Assembly (NCBI GenBank): GCA_965217205.1
Contig: OZ244254.1
Coordinates: 2,232,001-2,296,000, forward strand
DNA: 64,000 bases
Source: Maricaulis sp947259345
GTDB lineage: Bacteria; Pseudomonadota; Alphaproteobacteria; Caulobacterales; Maricaulaceae
Direction of reading: 5' to 3'
The notes under the pieces were generated by a model. The model was not told the DNA's origin, did not search any database, and saw nothing but the letters and a program-made list of their open reading frames with translations. The first letter of the stretch is position 1; each line of letters opens with the position of its first letter. Positions 17,914 through 26,063 of the stretch are shown piece by piece. The translations under genes were made by a program, and so were the position numbers.

Positions 17914-19299
17914 ATGGAAGATCTTGCCCGCACAGCCTTCGCCCCGCCCAAGCCGCCCTATGCCAGCTATAGCGGCGTCGGCAAGCTCGAACTGTCTGAT
18001 TACTGGACCTACTTCCGGGCCATGCAGCGCAATCCGCTGGAGATCTGGGGCGAACATCATTTCTCCATTCGCCTCGCGCCTTTCCGTTTTCTCGGCCGCT
18101 CCAGCCTGATCGTGAGCGACCCGGAGGCGATCCATCACTGCTTCGTCTCCAATGCCGGCAATTACGGCATGAACCCGCTGCGCCAGGCCGTGCTGCGACC
18201 CTTCCTGCGCGATGGCTTGCTGACGGCGGAGGGCGAAGTCTGGAAAACCGCGCGCAAGGCCGTTTCCCCGGTCTTCACCCCCCGGAAGGTGAACGGGTTC
18301 GCGCCGCAGATCGAGGCCGTGTGCGAGCGTGCCATGGCAGCTCTCGCGGCGCGCGACGGCGAGACGATCAGCGTTTCCGACCTGATGGTCGATCTGACGC
18401 TGGACGTCTTGATGGAAACGCTTTTCTCCGGCGATGAGGCGCTGGACAAGGCCCGCTTCACGCGCGGCATATGTGACTTGCTGGAGATATCCGGCATCCC
18501 CCACCCCTTCGACCTGATGCACCTCCCCGGCTGGTTGCCGCGGATCGGACAGGGCCGCTCGCGTGCCGTGATCAAGGATTTGCGCAACCAGGTCGGTGCA
18601 GTGGCCGCTGCCCGCCGTGCCGCGCCCGCGCCGGAAGAAAGCGGCCGCAGCGCTGACTTCCTGGACCTGCTCCTCAGCGCCGGTCTCGACGATACCGCCG
18701 TCATCGACAATCTCCTGACCTTCCTCGCGGCCGGCCACGAGACCACCGCCCGGTCGCTGGCCTGGACGCTCTATCTGCTCTCGCGCGATCCGGCCTCGCT
18801 GGCGCGTCTGGAAGCGGAGATCGACGCAGCTCCGCTCGACACCACCGAACCGGCGGATTGGTCACGCCACCTGCCCTTCACCGAAGCCGTGCTGAAGGAG
18901 AGCCTGCGCCTCTACCCGTCAGCGCCCATGCTGGCGCGAACCTCGAAGGAATGGGATCTGGTGACCGGCCTGCCCGTCCCGGCGGGAACCGATGTCCTGG
19001 TCTCGACCTGGCTGCTGCATCGCCAGCGCGATATCTGGGATCGGCCCGACGCCTTTGTGCCGGATCGCTTCATGGGCGACGCCGCGGCGAAGATTCCGCG
19101 CGATGCCTATCTGCCCTTCGGGCTCGGTCCGCGCGTGTGTATCGGCGCGCGCTTTGCGATGATGGAAATGGTCATCGTCATGGCCTGCCTGGCCCGGCGC
19201 CTGCGTCTGGACTTCGGCGGCGACCGCGACCCGGTCCCGGTCATGCGCATCACCTTGCAACCGGATACCGACATGCCAATGACGATACGCCGTCGCTAG
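17914..19299 (+). CDS. Cytochrome P450
   Basis: This 461-residue heme monooxygenase shows the I-helix oxygen-activation motif AGHETT (about 272-277), the K-helix ExxR (KESLR, about 328-332) and the heme-binding loop FGLGPRVCIG with ligand Cys409. No N-terminal membrane anchor is evident, as is usual for bacterial P450s. No ferredoxin or reductase gene is nearby, so electron partners must be elsewhere. The likely substrate (fatty acid, terpene or xenobiotic) cannot be told. The 3' end overlaps the convergent receptor gene by four bases. Confidence 0.94.
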   Translation: MEDLARTAFAPPKPPYASYSGVGKLELSDYWTYFRAMQRNPLEIWGEHHFSIRLAPFRFLGRSSLIVSDPEAIHHCFVSNAGNYGMNPLRQAVLRPFLRDGLLTAEGEVWKTARKAVSPVFTPRKVNGFAPQIEAVCERAMAALAARDGETISVSDLMVDLTLDVLMETLFSGDEALDKARFTRGICDLLEISGIPHPFDLMHLPGWLPRIGQGRSRAVIKDLRNQVGAVAAARRAAPAPEESGRSADFLDLLLSAGLDDTAVIDNLLTFLAAGHETTARSLAWTLYLLSRDPASLARLEAEIDAAPLDTTEPADWSRHLPFTEAVLKESLRLYPSAPMLARTSKEWDLVTGLPVPAGTDVLVSTWLLHRQRDIWDRPDAFVPDRFMGDAAAKIPRDAYLPFGLGPRVCIGARFAMMEMVIVMACLARRLRLDFGGDRDPVPVMRITLQPDTDMPMTIRRR

Positions 19300-21458
19300 C
19301 GCTGGAAGCGCAGCCGGATATTCAGGGTCGGCACATTATCGGAATTGCGCGAGAGCTGGTCGCGGAACACACCCTGCGGCGTGTCGACCCGGCTGGTGCC
19401 GGAACGATCCCGGCCCGAGCGCAATGACAGGCGGAAGAAGGCAGCGCGTCGCACTTCCCATTCCGACCACAGATTGACATGGACACCCTCGGAACGCTCC
19501 AGCGTATTGACCAGCACCGGGCCGGCACCGGGCTCGCGCACACCGTCAAAGACATAGATCACATCCGTGCGCGCTTCCTGCCAGCGCGTCGCCACACCGG
19601 TTCTCCAGGCTTGCGAATGTCGCCACTCGACATCGAGATCGACATTGACGCCATTGTCTTCTTTGCGGATTTCCGTGAGCCAATAATGCATTGCGGGCGC
19701 GCGATCCTCGAGCCGGGCCGAGACGACATAACGACCTTCGGCCCATTCCTTGCGCAGGCCGATGCGGTAGTAGTAGTCGCGATGGCCCGATGTCGTCCGG
19801 TCAAAGCCCTGTAGCGGATCGAGACGATCCGACCAGCGATGCGTGGCCCGGCCGTCAAGGCTCAGACCATCCCAACCGAACCGGTCCAGCTCGACTTCGA
19901 AATCGGCGGTAACACGGGTCATGGTTTCAGCGCTTATATTGGCAGGCCTCACCTCACCATCCGCGTCAAGGATGGAGGAGACCGGATTGTCCGAGCGCCG
20001 GGTCTCGGCTTCGAGCCGGACCAGGTCACGTTCGCCGAAACGGCGCTCCAGGGTGAGCTGGTGAATCCAGTCGCGGGGCGGCTCGAGAGTCGAAGCACCG
20101 GCCGTGCTGAGCGCATTGTCCAGATCCGTCGAGGCCAGGAAGAGACCGAGATCGAGCTGGCCAACGCGCCGCTCAGTGCTCAGCCGCAAGGTCCAGTCTC
20201 TGGGCAGGGTCCAGTTGAGATCGGCGCGCGGCGCGACATCGGTCAAAGCCAGGGAGGCCCCGCCCTCATTCGAACTGTCCAGCGAGAATTGCTCGACGCG
20301 GCCACCCACTGTCGCGGAGACGCGAGAATTGGGAGTCCAGGTCGCCGAGGCCAGCACCGCGGAACGGGTTTCCTCGACCTCCGCATCATCGCCGTCCACG
20401 CTCTGCGCAACACCGTCAATGGAGGCCGAGGACGAGCCCTCCAGCGTATTGCTGGCCCAGGTCAAACCGGTTTCAACGGCCAGCGTGTCCATCGGGCGCC
20501 AGCGCATGTCGGCCCGCGCAGCCGTCTCGCCGGTCTCGCGATTGGAGGCCGACTCACTGGAACTGCCTCCGGAGATCAGGCTGTCGCTGGAAGTCGCCTC
20601 GCCCAGGCGCCGCGTGACGAGACCGATCAGCTGGATGCGCTCGGAAAGGGCGTGGCGCCAGCGTGCCGATCCGAAGCGTTCGACGGCTTCATATCGACCC
20701 GCCTCGATGGCGCCGACTTCCGCGGCCGATGCCGGCGTCGGCCGGCTGAAATCATCATTGCGCTCACTCGACAGGGTCAGTTCGAGATCATTGCGGGCAT
20801 TGACCGCAAGTCGGGCCAGGGCCTGCCAGTCCCGGCGCGTGCGGCCTTCCAGTTCGTCAACCGAGGCCCGGGCAAAGGGTTCGTCCGCGGTGGAGCTGCG
20901 GATCTCGGCATAATCGGTCAGCGTCTCGTCATAGAGGTCGATCCGGGCTTCCAGCTCCAGCGGTCCGGTCGACCAGGCGGTTGTCAGCTCGCCTTGATAC
21001 TCTTCACCGCCATCCTCGCGCGGCTCAATCTCGATCCGCCCATCAACCCGGGCGGCACTGGTGCTGCGCGTCACGATATTGAGCAGGAGCGGGTAGCCCT
21101 GCATGTCGACATCGCGGGCGCCCGGCTCGATCAGTTCGAGACGGATGACATCCTCGACCCGAATGGCGCGAATACGGCCTTCCAGGGAGCCGCTGCCACG
21201 CGGCGGGCGACGACCATTGATGAGGACATTGCCCTGGGCGCCGGACAGGCCGCGGACATTGTCGCCGCCATTGAGACCGAAGCCCGGCAATTGCCAGACC
21301 AGATCGAGCGCGGTGCGCGGCAGGAATTCGGCGAAAGCGTCGGGCGTGTAGACGGCGACGCCGGTCTCGGCCTCGCTCGCCTGGACTGCCCCGCACGCCA
21401 ACGCGGCCAGGCAGACCCCGGCCGCGACGACGCGCCTCATGCGCTCCACGCTGGTCAC
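19296..21458 (-). CDS. TonB-dependent-receptor-like outer membrane protein
   Basis: This is about 720 residues. It has a signal peptide (MRRVVAAGVCLAALACGAVQA), a plug-like domain (about 35-140: DLVWQLPGFGLNGGDNVRG, GNVLINGRRPP, IRLELIEPGARD), and a long beta-barrel with alternating Arg/Asp strands ending in NIRLRFQR. I chose GTG 21458 because GAGGAG precedes it by about six bases; ATG 21440 is the alternative. The barrel carries many ERR/DLT strands as in receptor families for iron or sugar uptake. No clear TonB box is visible, and the substrate is unknown. Confidence 0.82.
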   Translation of the reverse strand: MTSVERMRRVVAAGVCLAALACGAVQASEAETGVAVYTPDAFAEFLPRTALDLVWQLPGFGLNGGDNVRGLSGAQGNVLINGRRPPRGSGSLEGRIRAIRVEDVIRLELIEPGARDVDMQGYPLLLNIVTRSTSAARVDGRIEIEPREDGGEEYQGELTTAWSTGPLELEARIDLYDETLTDYAEIRSSTADEPFARASVDELEGRTRRDWQALARLAVNARNDLELTLSSERNDDFSRPTPASAAEVGAIEAGRYEAVERFGSARWRHALSERIQLIGLVTRRLGEATSSDSLISGGSSSESASNRETGETAARADMRWRPMDTLAVETGLTWASNTLEGSSSASIDGVAQSVDGDDAEVEETRSAVLASATWTPNSRVSATVGGRVEQFSLDSSNEGGASLALTDVAPRADLNWTLPRDWTLRLSTERRVGQLDLGLFLASTDLDNALSTAGASTLEPPRDWIHQLTLERRFGERDLVRLEAETRRSDNPVSSILDADGEVRPANISAETMTRVTADFEVELDRFGWDGLSLDGRATHRWSDRLDPLQGFDRTTSGHRDYYYRIGLRKEWAEGRYVVSARLEDRAPAMHYWLTEIRKEDNGVNVDLDVEWRHSQAWRTGVATRWQEARTDVIYVFDGVREPGAGPVLVNTLERSEGVHVNLWSEWEVRRAAFFRLSLRSGRDRSGTSRVDTPQGVFRDQLSRNSDNVPTLNIRLRFQR

Positions 21459-21591
21459 TTCATGCTCCTCCGGAACCGTTCGACGCCAAAATAGGCGCAT
21501 TTGGTTAGGGAAGTGCGATGAATGACCGGAAAATCCAGCCCGGCGTAGAGGAAATTGCAGCGTGTCCTTGCCTCGAAAAACCAGACGCTGC

Positions 21592-21810
21592 TCAATCCTC
21601 GGGATACTGGAAGACGGCGTCGAGACCGACCTTGAAGGCTCGCGCAATCTTGAAGGCCACTTCCAGCGAAGGCGAGTACTTGCCCTGCTCGATGGCGATA
21701 ATGGTCTGCCGGGTCACGCCAACCTGACGGGCCAGTTCGGCCTGGGTCATCTCGCCGGCATGAAAGCGCAGGGTGCGGATCTCATTGGTGATGGGGGTGG
21801 ATTTGGCCAT
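21592..21810 (-). CDS. Small XRE-family HTH regulator (module 1)
   Basis: This is a 72-residue stand-alone Cro/cI helix-turn-helix protein: QAELARQVGVTRQTIIAIEQGKYSPS is the HTH core, with a short C-terminal helix. It is the last gene of a three-gene set with two small membrane proteins; ATG 21810 lies two bases after the preceding stop and behind GGGAGGTC. Regulators of this type usually bind their own promoter, and an inverted repeat at 22544-22563 is a candidate site. A very similar arrangement recurs at 29045-29915. Confidence 0.87.
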   Translation of the reverse strand: MAKSTPITNEIRTLRFHAGEMTQAELARQVGVTRQTIIAIEQGKYSPSLEVAFKIARAFKVGLDAVFQYPED

Positions 21811-21812
21811 GG

Positions 21813-22073
21813 TCAGACCTCCCCCCCCGGGCCCGCTCGATCAGTGGCTCGGTGGCTTGCGCGTTGCACAGTGTGCACGATCGCGCTGAGTGCCGTTCCG
21901 GCAAGGAGTGCATAACCGGCCCATAGCGAGGGCATGCCAAGGAGCACCATGCCAAGCGCAACCACGATCCCGGCGGTCAGGACGAGGCCGGCATGGCCGT
22001 CGTCCCGCTCACCCAGTGCGCGATCGAGCTGGTCATCAAGGGCATCGAGGTCAAATCTCTCATCCCGTGCCAT
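21813..22073 (-). CDS. Small membrane protein (module 1)
   Basis: This is about 86 residues from ATG 22073 (GTG 22079 is possible). A charged acidic/basic N-terminus (about 1-28) precedes two hydrophobic segments (LVLTAGIVVALGMVLL and WAGYALLAGTALSAIV), then a short hydrophilic tail. The gene starts two bases after the stop of the upstream membrane gene. No family is recognised. Confidence 0.68.
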   Translation of the reverse strand: MARDERFDLDALDDQLDRALGERDDGHAGLVLTAGIVVALGMVLLGMPSLWAGYALLAGTALSAIVHTVQRASHRATDRAGPGGEV

Positions 22074-22075
22074 GA

Positions 22076-22510
22076 TCACACCCCCCGGCGATAGTCGATG
22101 AGTTTCGAGATGCCCTTGGCCAGCTCGCTGGAGACCAGTCCGGCCAAGGCGATATTGGCGATCAGGTGGAAGGGCTGGGCCGTCATGGCCGATCCCATGG
22201 CCAGCAGGGTGAAGAGCGCCAGCACGAAACCGCCGCGCTTGTCGCCCCGCATGTCGATCATCCTGTCACGCTCGTCCGCCGCTTCGTCGGCCTCGGACGG
22301 CGCCGAGATGGCGATGGCGATGTGCGCGATGATGGAGGCGATGATGATCGCACCGACCGTCATCAGCATTTTCGAATTTGTCAGGTCCAGCGCGACCTCC
22401 GGATCCATCGACCGGCTGAACAGGACGTCGGCGGAGCTGGCAAAATACCAGGCATAGACACCCCCGGTCAGGACCAGCATGGCCACATTGCTTTTCTCTC
22501 GGAAACCCAT
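22076..22510 (-). CDS. Four-helix membrane protein (module 1)
   Basis: This is 144 residues from ATG 22510, which is preceded by GGAG at eight bases. It has about four membrane segments, with an acidic cytoplasmic loop in the middle (SEADEAADERDRMIDMRGDKRG). The topology resembles DUF2178-type proteins that pair with small XRE regulators. It is the first gene of the module, and a likely promoter with TTGACA and TACATA boxes 17 bases apart lies just upstream on this strand. Confidence 0.7.
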   Translation of the reverse strand: MGFREKSNVAMLVLTGGVYAWYFASSADVLFSRSMDPEVALDLTNSKMLMTVGAIIIASIIAHIAIAISAPSEADEAADERDRMIDMRGDKRGGFVLALFTLLAMGSAMTAQPFHLIANIALAGLVSSELAKGISKLIDYRRGV

Positions 22511-22543
22511 GTCAAACACTCCATTCCTTGTGTTTAATATTTT

Positions 22544-22563
22544 TTACATTGCCACCTATGTAA
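22544..22563. promoter_or_regulatory. Candidate operator/promoter of membrane-XRE module 1
   Basis: TTACAT and ATGTAA are perfect arms with an 8-bp spacer, located 34-53 bases before ATG 22510. On the minus strand the repeat overlaps the predicted -10 (TACATA) that follows TTGACA by 17 bases. Binding by the module's own XRE protein would block transcription. This is inference from position and symmetry. Confidence 0.45.
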
Positions 22564-22616
22564 GCGCCTGCAGACACGGTGTCAAACTTTTCGGACATCA
22601 TGTCATAGAAAAAGGA

Positions 22617-22643
22617 CCCGAAACTTCGGGCCCTTTCGTATAT
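22617..22643 (-). terminator. Terminator after lysyl-tRNA synthetase
   Basis: Read on the minus strand, GGGCCCGAA and TTCGGGTCC form a nine-pair stem with a two-base loop (one G-T pair), followed directly by TTTTT. It begins 12 bases after the lysK stop. Confidence 0.8.
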
Positions 22644-22654
22644 TCTTTTGAAAA

Positions 22655-24244
22655 TCAGACCCTTGCGAGTACGCCCGCGAGCCCCTGCTCGATCAGTTTG
22701 ATCGTCTCGGCAACGCCGTAAATGGCGACGAATGACCCGAAACGCGGGCCCTGGGACTGACCCAGCAGGACCTCATAGAGAGCCTGGAACCAATCGCGCA
22801 GGTTTTCGAAATCCTGGGTTTTGCCGGCGGCATAGACCTCATCCTGGATCTTCACCGCATCGCGCTCATCACGGTCCATCGCCTTCAGGCGGGTCAGCAG
22901 ATCCTCCATCGCGGCCCGCTCCATGTCGGAGGGCGCGCGGAATGATTTGGTGGGCTTCACGAAGTCCTGGAAATACTGGACGGCAAATCCGGCGAGCTGG
23001 TCGAGCAGCGGATGGCTGGCCGGCGTGGCGCCGTCGACATAGCGCCCGATAAAGCCCCACATCACGTCCGTATTATGCGCCGAAGCGGCCGAGGCGAGAT
23101 TGAGCATAAGGGCGAAGGAGATCGGCGAGGTATCCGTTGGCGGATTGCCGTCATGAATATGCCAGACCGGGTTTTCCAGCTGCTTGGCCGTGTCCTGGCC
23201 AGCATAGGCCGCCAGATGCTGCATATACTCGTCAACCGCCTTGGGAATGACGTCGAAATACAAGCGCTTGGCCGTCTTCGGCTTGACGAAGTTATAATAG
23301 GACAGGCTTTCCGCCGGTGCATATTTCAGCCAGTCCTCGACCGAGAGACCATTGCCCTTGGACTTGGAAATCTTCTCGCCCTTCTGGTCCAGGAATAGCT
23401 CGTAGACGAATTGCGTCGGCGGCTCGGCGCCAAGGATCTTGCAGATGCGCGAATAGATCGGCGCATTGGTCTGGTGATCCTTGCCGAACATCTCGAAATC
23501 GACGCCCAGCGCCGCCCAGCGCATGCCGAAATCCGGCTTCCACTGCAGCTTCACATGACCGCCAGTGACCGGAAGCGTCGTCTCGGTCCCGTCTTCATCG
23601 TCAAAGGTGATCGTGCCGGCTGTCGCGTCGACCGCCTTCATCGGCACATAGAGGACCCGACCCGTCTTCGGCGAGATCGGCAGGAAGGGCGAATAGGTCG
23701 CCTGGCGTTCCGCCCCCAGCGTCGGCAGCATCACCGCCATGATGTCATCATAGCGTTCCGCAGCCCGGCGGAGCATGGCGTCATAGGCGCCGGACTTGTA
23801 GAGCTCGGTCGCCGACTGGAAGCTGTAGGTAAAGCCGAACCCGTCGAGAAAGCCGCGCAGGCGGGCATTCATGTGCGCACCGAAGCTCTCATGCGTGCCG
23901 AACGGATCGGGCACCACGGTCAGCGGTTCCTGCAGGTGCTGGTTCAGCATGTCCTGCTGCGGCAGGTTGTCGGGCACTTTGCGCATGCCGTCCATGTCGT
24001 CAGAGACACAGATCAGCTGCGGCTCATAGGCGCCGCCGGTCAGCGCGTCGAAGGCGCGCAGCACCATGGTCGTGCGCACAACCTCGCCAAACGTCCCCAT
24101 ATGCGGAAGCCCCGACGGGCCATAGCCGGTCTCGAACACGACCGGCCCGGATTTTCGCCCCAGCTTGTCCAGACGCTTCTTGAGCAGGCGCGCTTGTTCA
24201 AACGGCCAGGCTTTCGCGTTTTGGGCAAGATCGGAGACAGACAT
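22655..24244 (-). CDS. lysK: Lysine--tRNA ligase, class I
   Basis: This is about 529 residues. It is a class I synthetase with the HIGH equivalent PSGLPHMGTFGE near residue 50 and the KMSKS equivalent KISKSKGNG near 290. The long family-specific C-terminal domain is present. Class I LysRS charges tRNA-Lys and replaces the class II enzyme in many alphaproteobacteria and archaea. The start is uncertain: ATG 24244 (MSVSDLAQNAK) is chosen on N-terminal similarity, and ATGs up to 24265 lie in frame without a strong ribosome site. Confidence 0.93.
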   Translation of the reverse strand: MSVSDLAQNAKAWPFEQARLLKKRLDKLGRKSGPVVFETGYGPSGLPHMGTFGEVVRTTMVLRAFDALTGGAYEPQLICVSDDMDGMRKVPDNLPQQDMLNQHLQEPLTVVPDPFGTHESFGAHMNARLRGFLDGFGFTYSFQSATELYKSGAYDAMLRRAAERYDDIMAVMLPTLGAERQATYSPFLPISPKTGRVLYVPMKAVDATAGTITFDDEDGTETTLPVTGGHVKLQWKPDFGMRWAALGVDFEMFGKDHQTNAPIYSRICKILGAEPPTQFVYELFLDQKGEKISKSKGNGLSVEDWLKYAPAESLSYYNFVKPKTAKRLYFDVIPKAVDEYMQHLAAYAGQDTAKQLENPVWHIHDGNPPTDTSPISFALMLNLASAASAHNTDVMWGFIGRYVDGATPASHPLLDQLAGFAVQYFQDFVKPTKSFRAPSDMERAAMEDLLTRLKAMDRDERDAVKIQDEVYAAGKTQDFENLRDWFQALYEVLLGQSQGPRFGSFVAIYGVAETIKLIEQGLAGVLARV

Positions 24245-24601
24245 CCCGGGCAACTTTCTCATCACTGTGAACAGGAGCTCGCGAGGTAGAGGGGAAGCGC
24301 AGGATGGTCAAGCGGGCGGGGCTTGGTGGGGGCCTATTCCCTCTCCCTTGGGAGAGGGTCAGGGTGAGGGGGAAATCCCGGTGGCGGTGAGCTGATCCCC
24401 CTCATCCGCCCTTCGGGCACCTTCTCCCGGGGGAGAAGGTGTGGGAGCGGCACCCCACACGACGAGCCCGTGACCCAAAAGCCACACCAAGACCCGATCC
24501 AACCCCACCGTGTCGATTTCGCCTTGAACGCGAACTCGGACGGCGTCATAAGCCGCCTCCCGTTAACCCCGCCCCGGACCGAGCCCATCGGTTCTGCGCA
24601 C

Positions 24602-24708
24602 ATGAAGAGACGATCATGAACCCAGTTCAGACCCGATATCGCCTCTCCCGCCCGGTCTATTGGCCGGCAGCGGTTGTGCGCGCGGAGGAAGACGCTTTCA
24701 CCCGGTAG
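24602..24708 (+). CDS. Candidate 30-residue mini-protein with a 5-codon upstream ORF
   Basis: ATG 24616 opens a 30-residue frame (MNPVQTRYRLSRPVYWPAAV and then a charged tail) ending at 24708. A 5-codon ORF from ATG 24602 (MKRRS) ends in TGA overlapping that ATG, so the two would be coupled. The stop is followed 26 bases later by a strong terminator. Basic and aromatic residues alternate, and no membrane helix is seen. It may be a real small protein, a leader peptide, or simply part of a small RNA. No family is recognised. Confidence 0.35.
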
Positions 24709-24734
24709 ACTGGCCCCACAGTCCCGGTTGTTGG

Positions 24735-24767
24735 CCCTCCCGAGCGCCCGCTCGAGGAGGGTTTTTT
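24735..24767 (+). terminator. Strong intrinsic terminator, plus strand
   Basis: CCCTCC-CGAGCG pairs with CGCTCG-GGAGGG in a 12-bp GC-rich stem with a two-base loop and a single bulged A, followed by TTTTTT (24762-24767). No annotated plus-strand gene ends here, which is the main reason to suspect an unannotated short transcript upstream. Confidence 0.85.
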
Positions 24768-24875
24768 GTATTCTGCGCTGCCCCTCTCCCCCCGAAAGGC
24801 AGCCGGAATGCAAATCCCAGGGAGGGAGTGCGACCCCCGACGCACTCCCTCCCGTCAGGGGCCAACCCGTCGGCG

Positions 24876-25325
24876 CTAGCGCGCGACCTCGTCGAGCGAC
24901 CAGCCCGCCTTGCCGCTGAGCTTGCGAGCGAGGAGGTGGATGAGCAGACCGACCGGCCCGAACAGGAAGGTCAGGAGGAGGGCCGGTGTCACGACCCAGC
25001 GGCTCAGCCCGATGCGGCGGGCATCGCGGGCAATCCACGCACCGACGAAGAGGTCAAAGACCAGGAAATGCACCCAGCCGGTCAACAGACCGACCGGATG
25101 CGAGAACAAGGCCTGCACCGCAGCGAGGCTGGACATGCCGGCTTGAGGGTCAGACTGGCCTGAAATCCCCAGCGTCAGGAAGGTCAGATAGATCGCCGAC
25201 AGGGTCAGCGGGACCAGGGCCGCATGCACCAATCGCTGGGTCCACACCCAGCCGGGCGCCAGGATGAGCAGGAGCCAGGCCGGCACCACCGAAACATTCA
25301 GGACCGTAAACATGGTGTCGTACAT
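24876..25325 (-). CDS. DUF4281 (ABA4-like) membrane protein
   Basis: This 149-residue protein has four membrane helices. The segment VHFLVFDLFVGAWIARDA (about 97-114) and the end FGPVGLLIHLLAR are typical of DUF4281, the family that includes plant ABA4 (neoxanthin-related). The bacterial function is unknown. ATG 25325 (MYDTMFTV) follows AGGGCGAGG. It is divergent from the tetR gene, and the shared spacer holds a palindrome at 25399-25412, so the TetR protein may control both. Confidence 0.82.
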   Translation of the reverse strand: MYDTMFTVLNVSVVPAWLLLILAPGWVWTQRLVHAALVPLTLSAIYLTFLTLGISGQSDPQAGMSSLAAVQALFSHPVGLLTGWVHFLVFDLFVGAWIARDARRIGLSRWVVTPALLLTFLFGPVGLLIHLLARKLSGKAGWSLDEVAR

Positions 25326-25398
25326 GGCGCCTCGCCCTTCTGCTTGATCGCCCGACATCACCCCGATTCGCCCGAAGCACGGATATGGCTTGTTACTG

Positions 25399-25412
25399 AC
25401 TGACTGGTCAGT
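25399..25412. promoter_or_regulatory. TetR-type palindromic operator
   Basis: ACTGAC-TG-GTCAGT is a perfect 6-bp palindrome with a two-base spacer, 13 bases before the tetR start, and an extra ACTGAC half-site overlaps at 25395. TetR/AcrR repressors commonly bind TGAC-GTCA type sites, so autoregulation of the tetR-HlyD-ABC operon and perhaps of the divergent DUF4281 gene is likely. Confidence 0.6.
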
Positions 25413-25424
25413 TATAAACACGGT

Positions 25425-26063
25425 ATGATCACACGCCCTGCCCGTCGCCGTCGTCCGGAAGACCGCCCGGACGAGATCCTTGATGCCGCCCTCGCTGTTT
25501 TCTCGGCCAAGGGGTTTGCGGCCGCGCGGGTGGAGGACATCGCCCGCGAGGCCGGCCTCTCCAAAGGGGCGGTCTATCTCTACTTCCCGTCCAAGGAAGC
25601 GATGCTGAACGGGCTGGTGGAACAATCCGCTGGCCAGCTCGCCAAGGCGGCCGAGCAATTGGTGGCGCTGGGTGCACCCCGGGATGCCGAGGCTGCTTTT
25701 CGCAGCCTTCTGCGCATGCTTTTCACGGCCATGAGCGATCCGGACATCAATGCTGCGCCCCGCCTGGTCTTTGCCGAGGCCGGACGTTTTCCGGAGATTG
25801 CCGCCCATTATCGCAGCCAGGTCCTCGACGTGGCCCGACGCGCCTTGCGGTCCCTTTTGGCAGCAGGTGTCGAGAGCGGCGCCTTCCGCGATGTCGACGC
25901 CGATGCCTTCATGCGCATCACCGCCGGGCCGGGCATCGCGCATATGGCGCTGACCTCGATCTTTCACTTCCCGCCGGACCGGCTGAGTGATCCGGCCGAG
26001 ATGGCCGACGCCCTCGCCGATATTCTCCTCAATGGCCTCAAGCCGCGAGTTCCCGCCTCATGA
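25425..26063 (+). CDS. TetR/AcrR family transcriptional regulator (CecR-like context)
   Basis: This 212-residue protein has an N-terminal TetR HTH (about 15-62: ILDAALAVFSAKGFAAARVE, EAGLSKGAVYLYFPSKEAML) and a helical ligand-binding domain. It begins an operon with a HlyD lipoprotein, an ABC ATPase and an ABC-2 permease, with four-base overlaps throughout. This resembles the Escherichia coli CecR-YbhGFSR export system. The ligand is unknown. Confidence 0.92.
   Translation: MITRPARRRRPEDRPDEILDAALAVFSAKGFAAARVEDIAREAGLSKGAVYLYFPSKEAMLNGLVEQSAGQLAKAAEQLVALGAPRDAEAAFRSLLRMLFTAMSDPDINAAPRLVFAEAGRFPEIAAHYRSQVLDVARRALRSLLAAGVESGAFRDVDADAFMRITAGPGIAHMALTSIFHFPPDRLSDPAEMADALADILLNGLKPRVPAS

Larger units (their letters stand above)
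24266..24875. repeat. Repeat-rich intergenic region (no conventional gene)
   Basis: This is a 610-bp gap. It holds three hairpin repeats: CCCTCTCCC/GGGAGAGGG at 24339-24358; CACCTTCTCCC/GGGAGAAGGTG at 24418-24441; and GGGAGGGAGTGCG/CGCACTCCCTCCC at 24820-24853. The first two look like the dispersed REP-like hairpins common between genes in GC-rich proteobacteria. Between them and the third lies a short transcript candidate with a mini-ORF and a strong terminator (listed separately). Longer open frames here run through the hairpins and are not credible. Confidence 0.8.

Noticed and set aside
19839..21494. 551-codon plus-strand frame across the outer membrane receptor
   Set aside because: Antisense shadow of the receptor; no domain or plausible start site.
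24439..24708. 89-codon frame containing the mini-ORF
   Set aside because: It runs through the second hairpin repeat with Arg/Pro-rich nonsense; only the last 30 codons have a plausible start.
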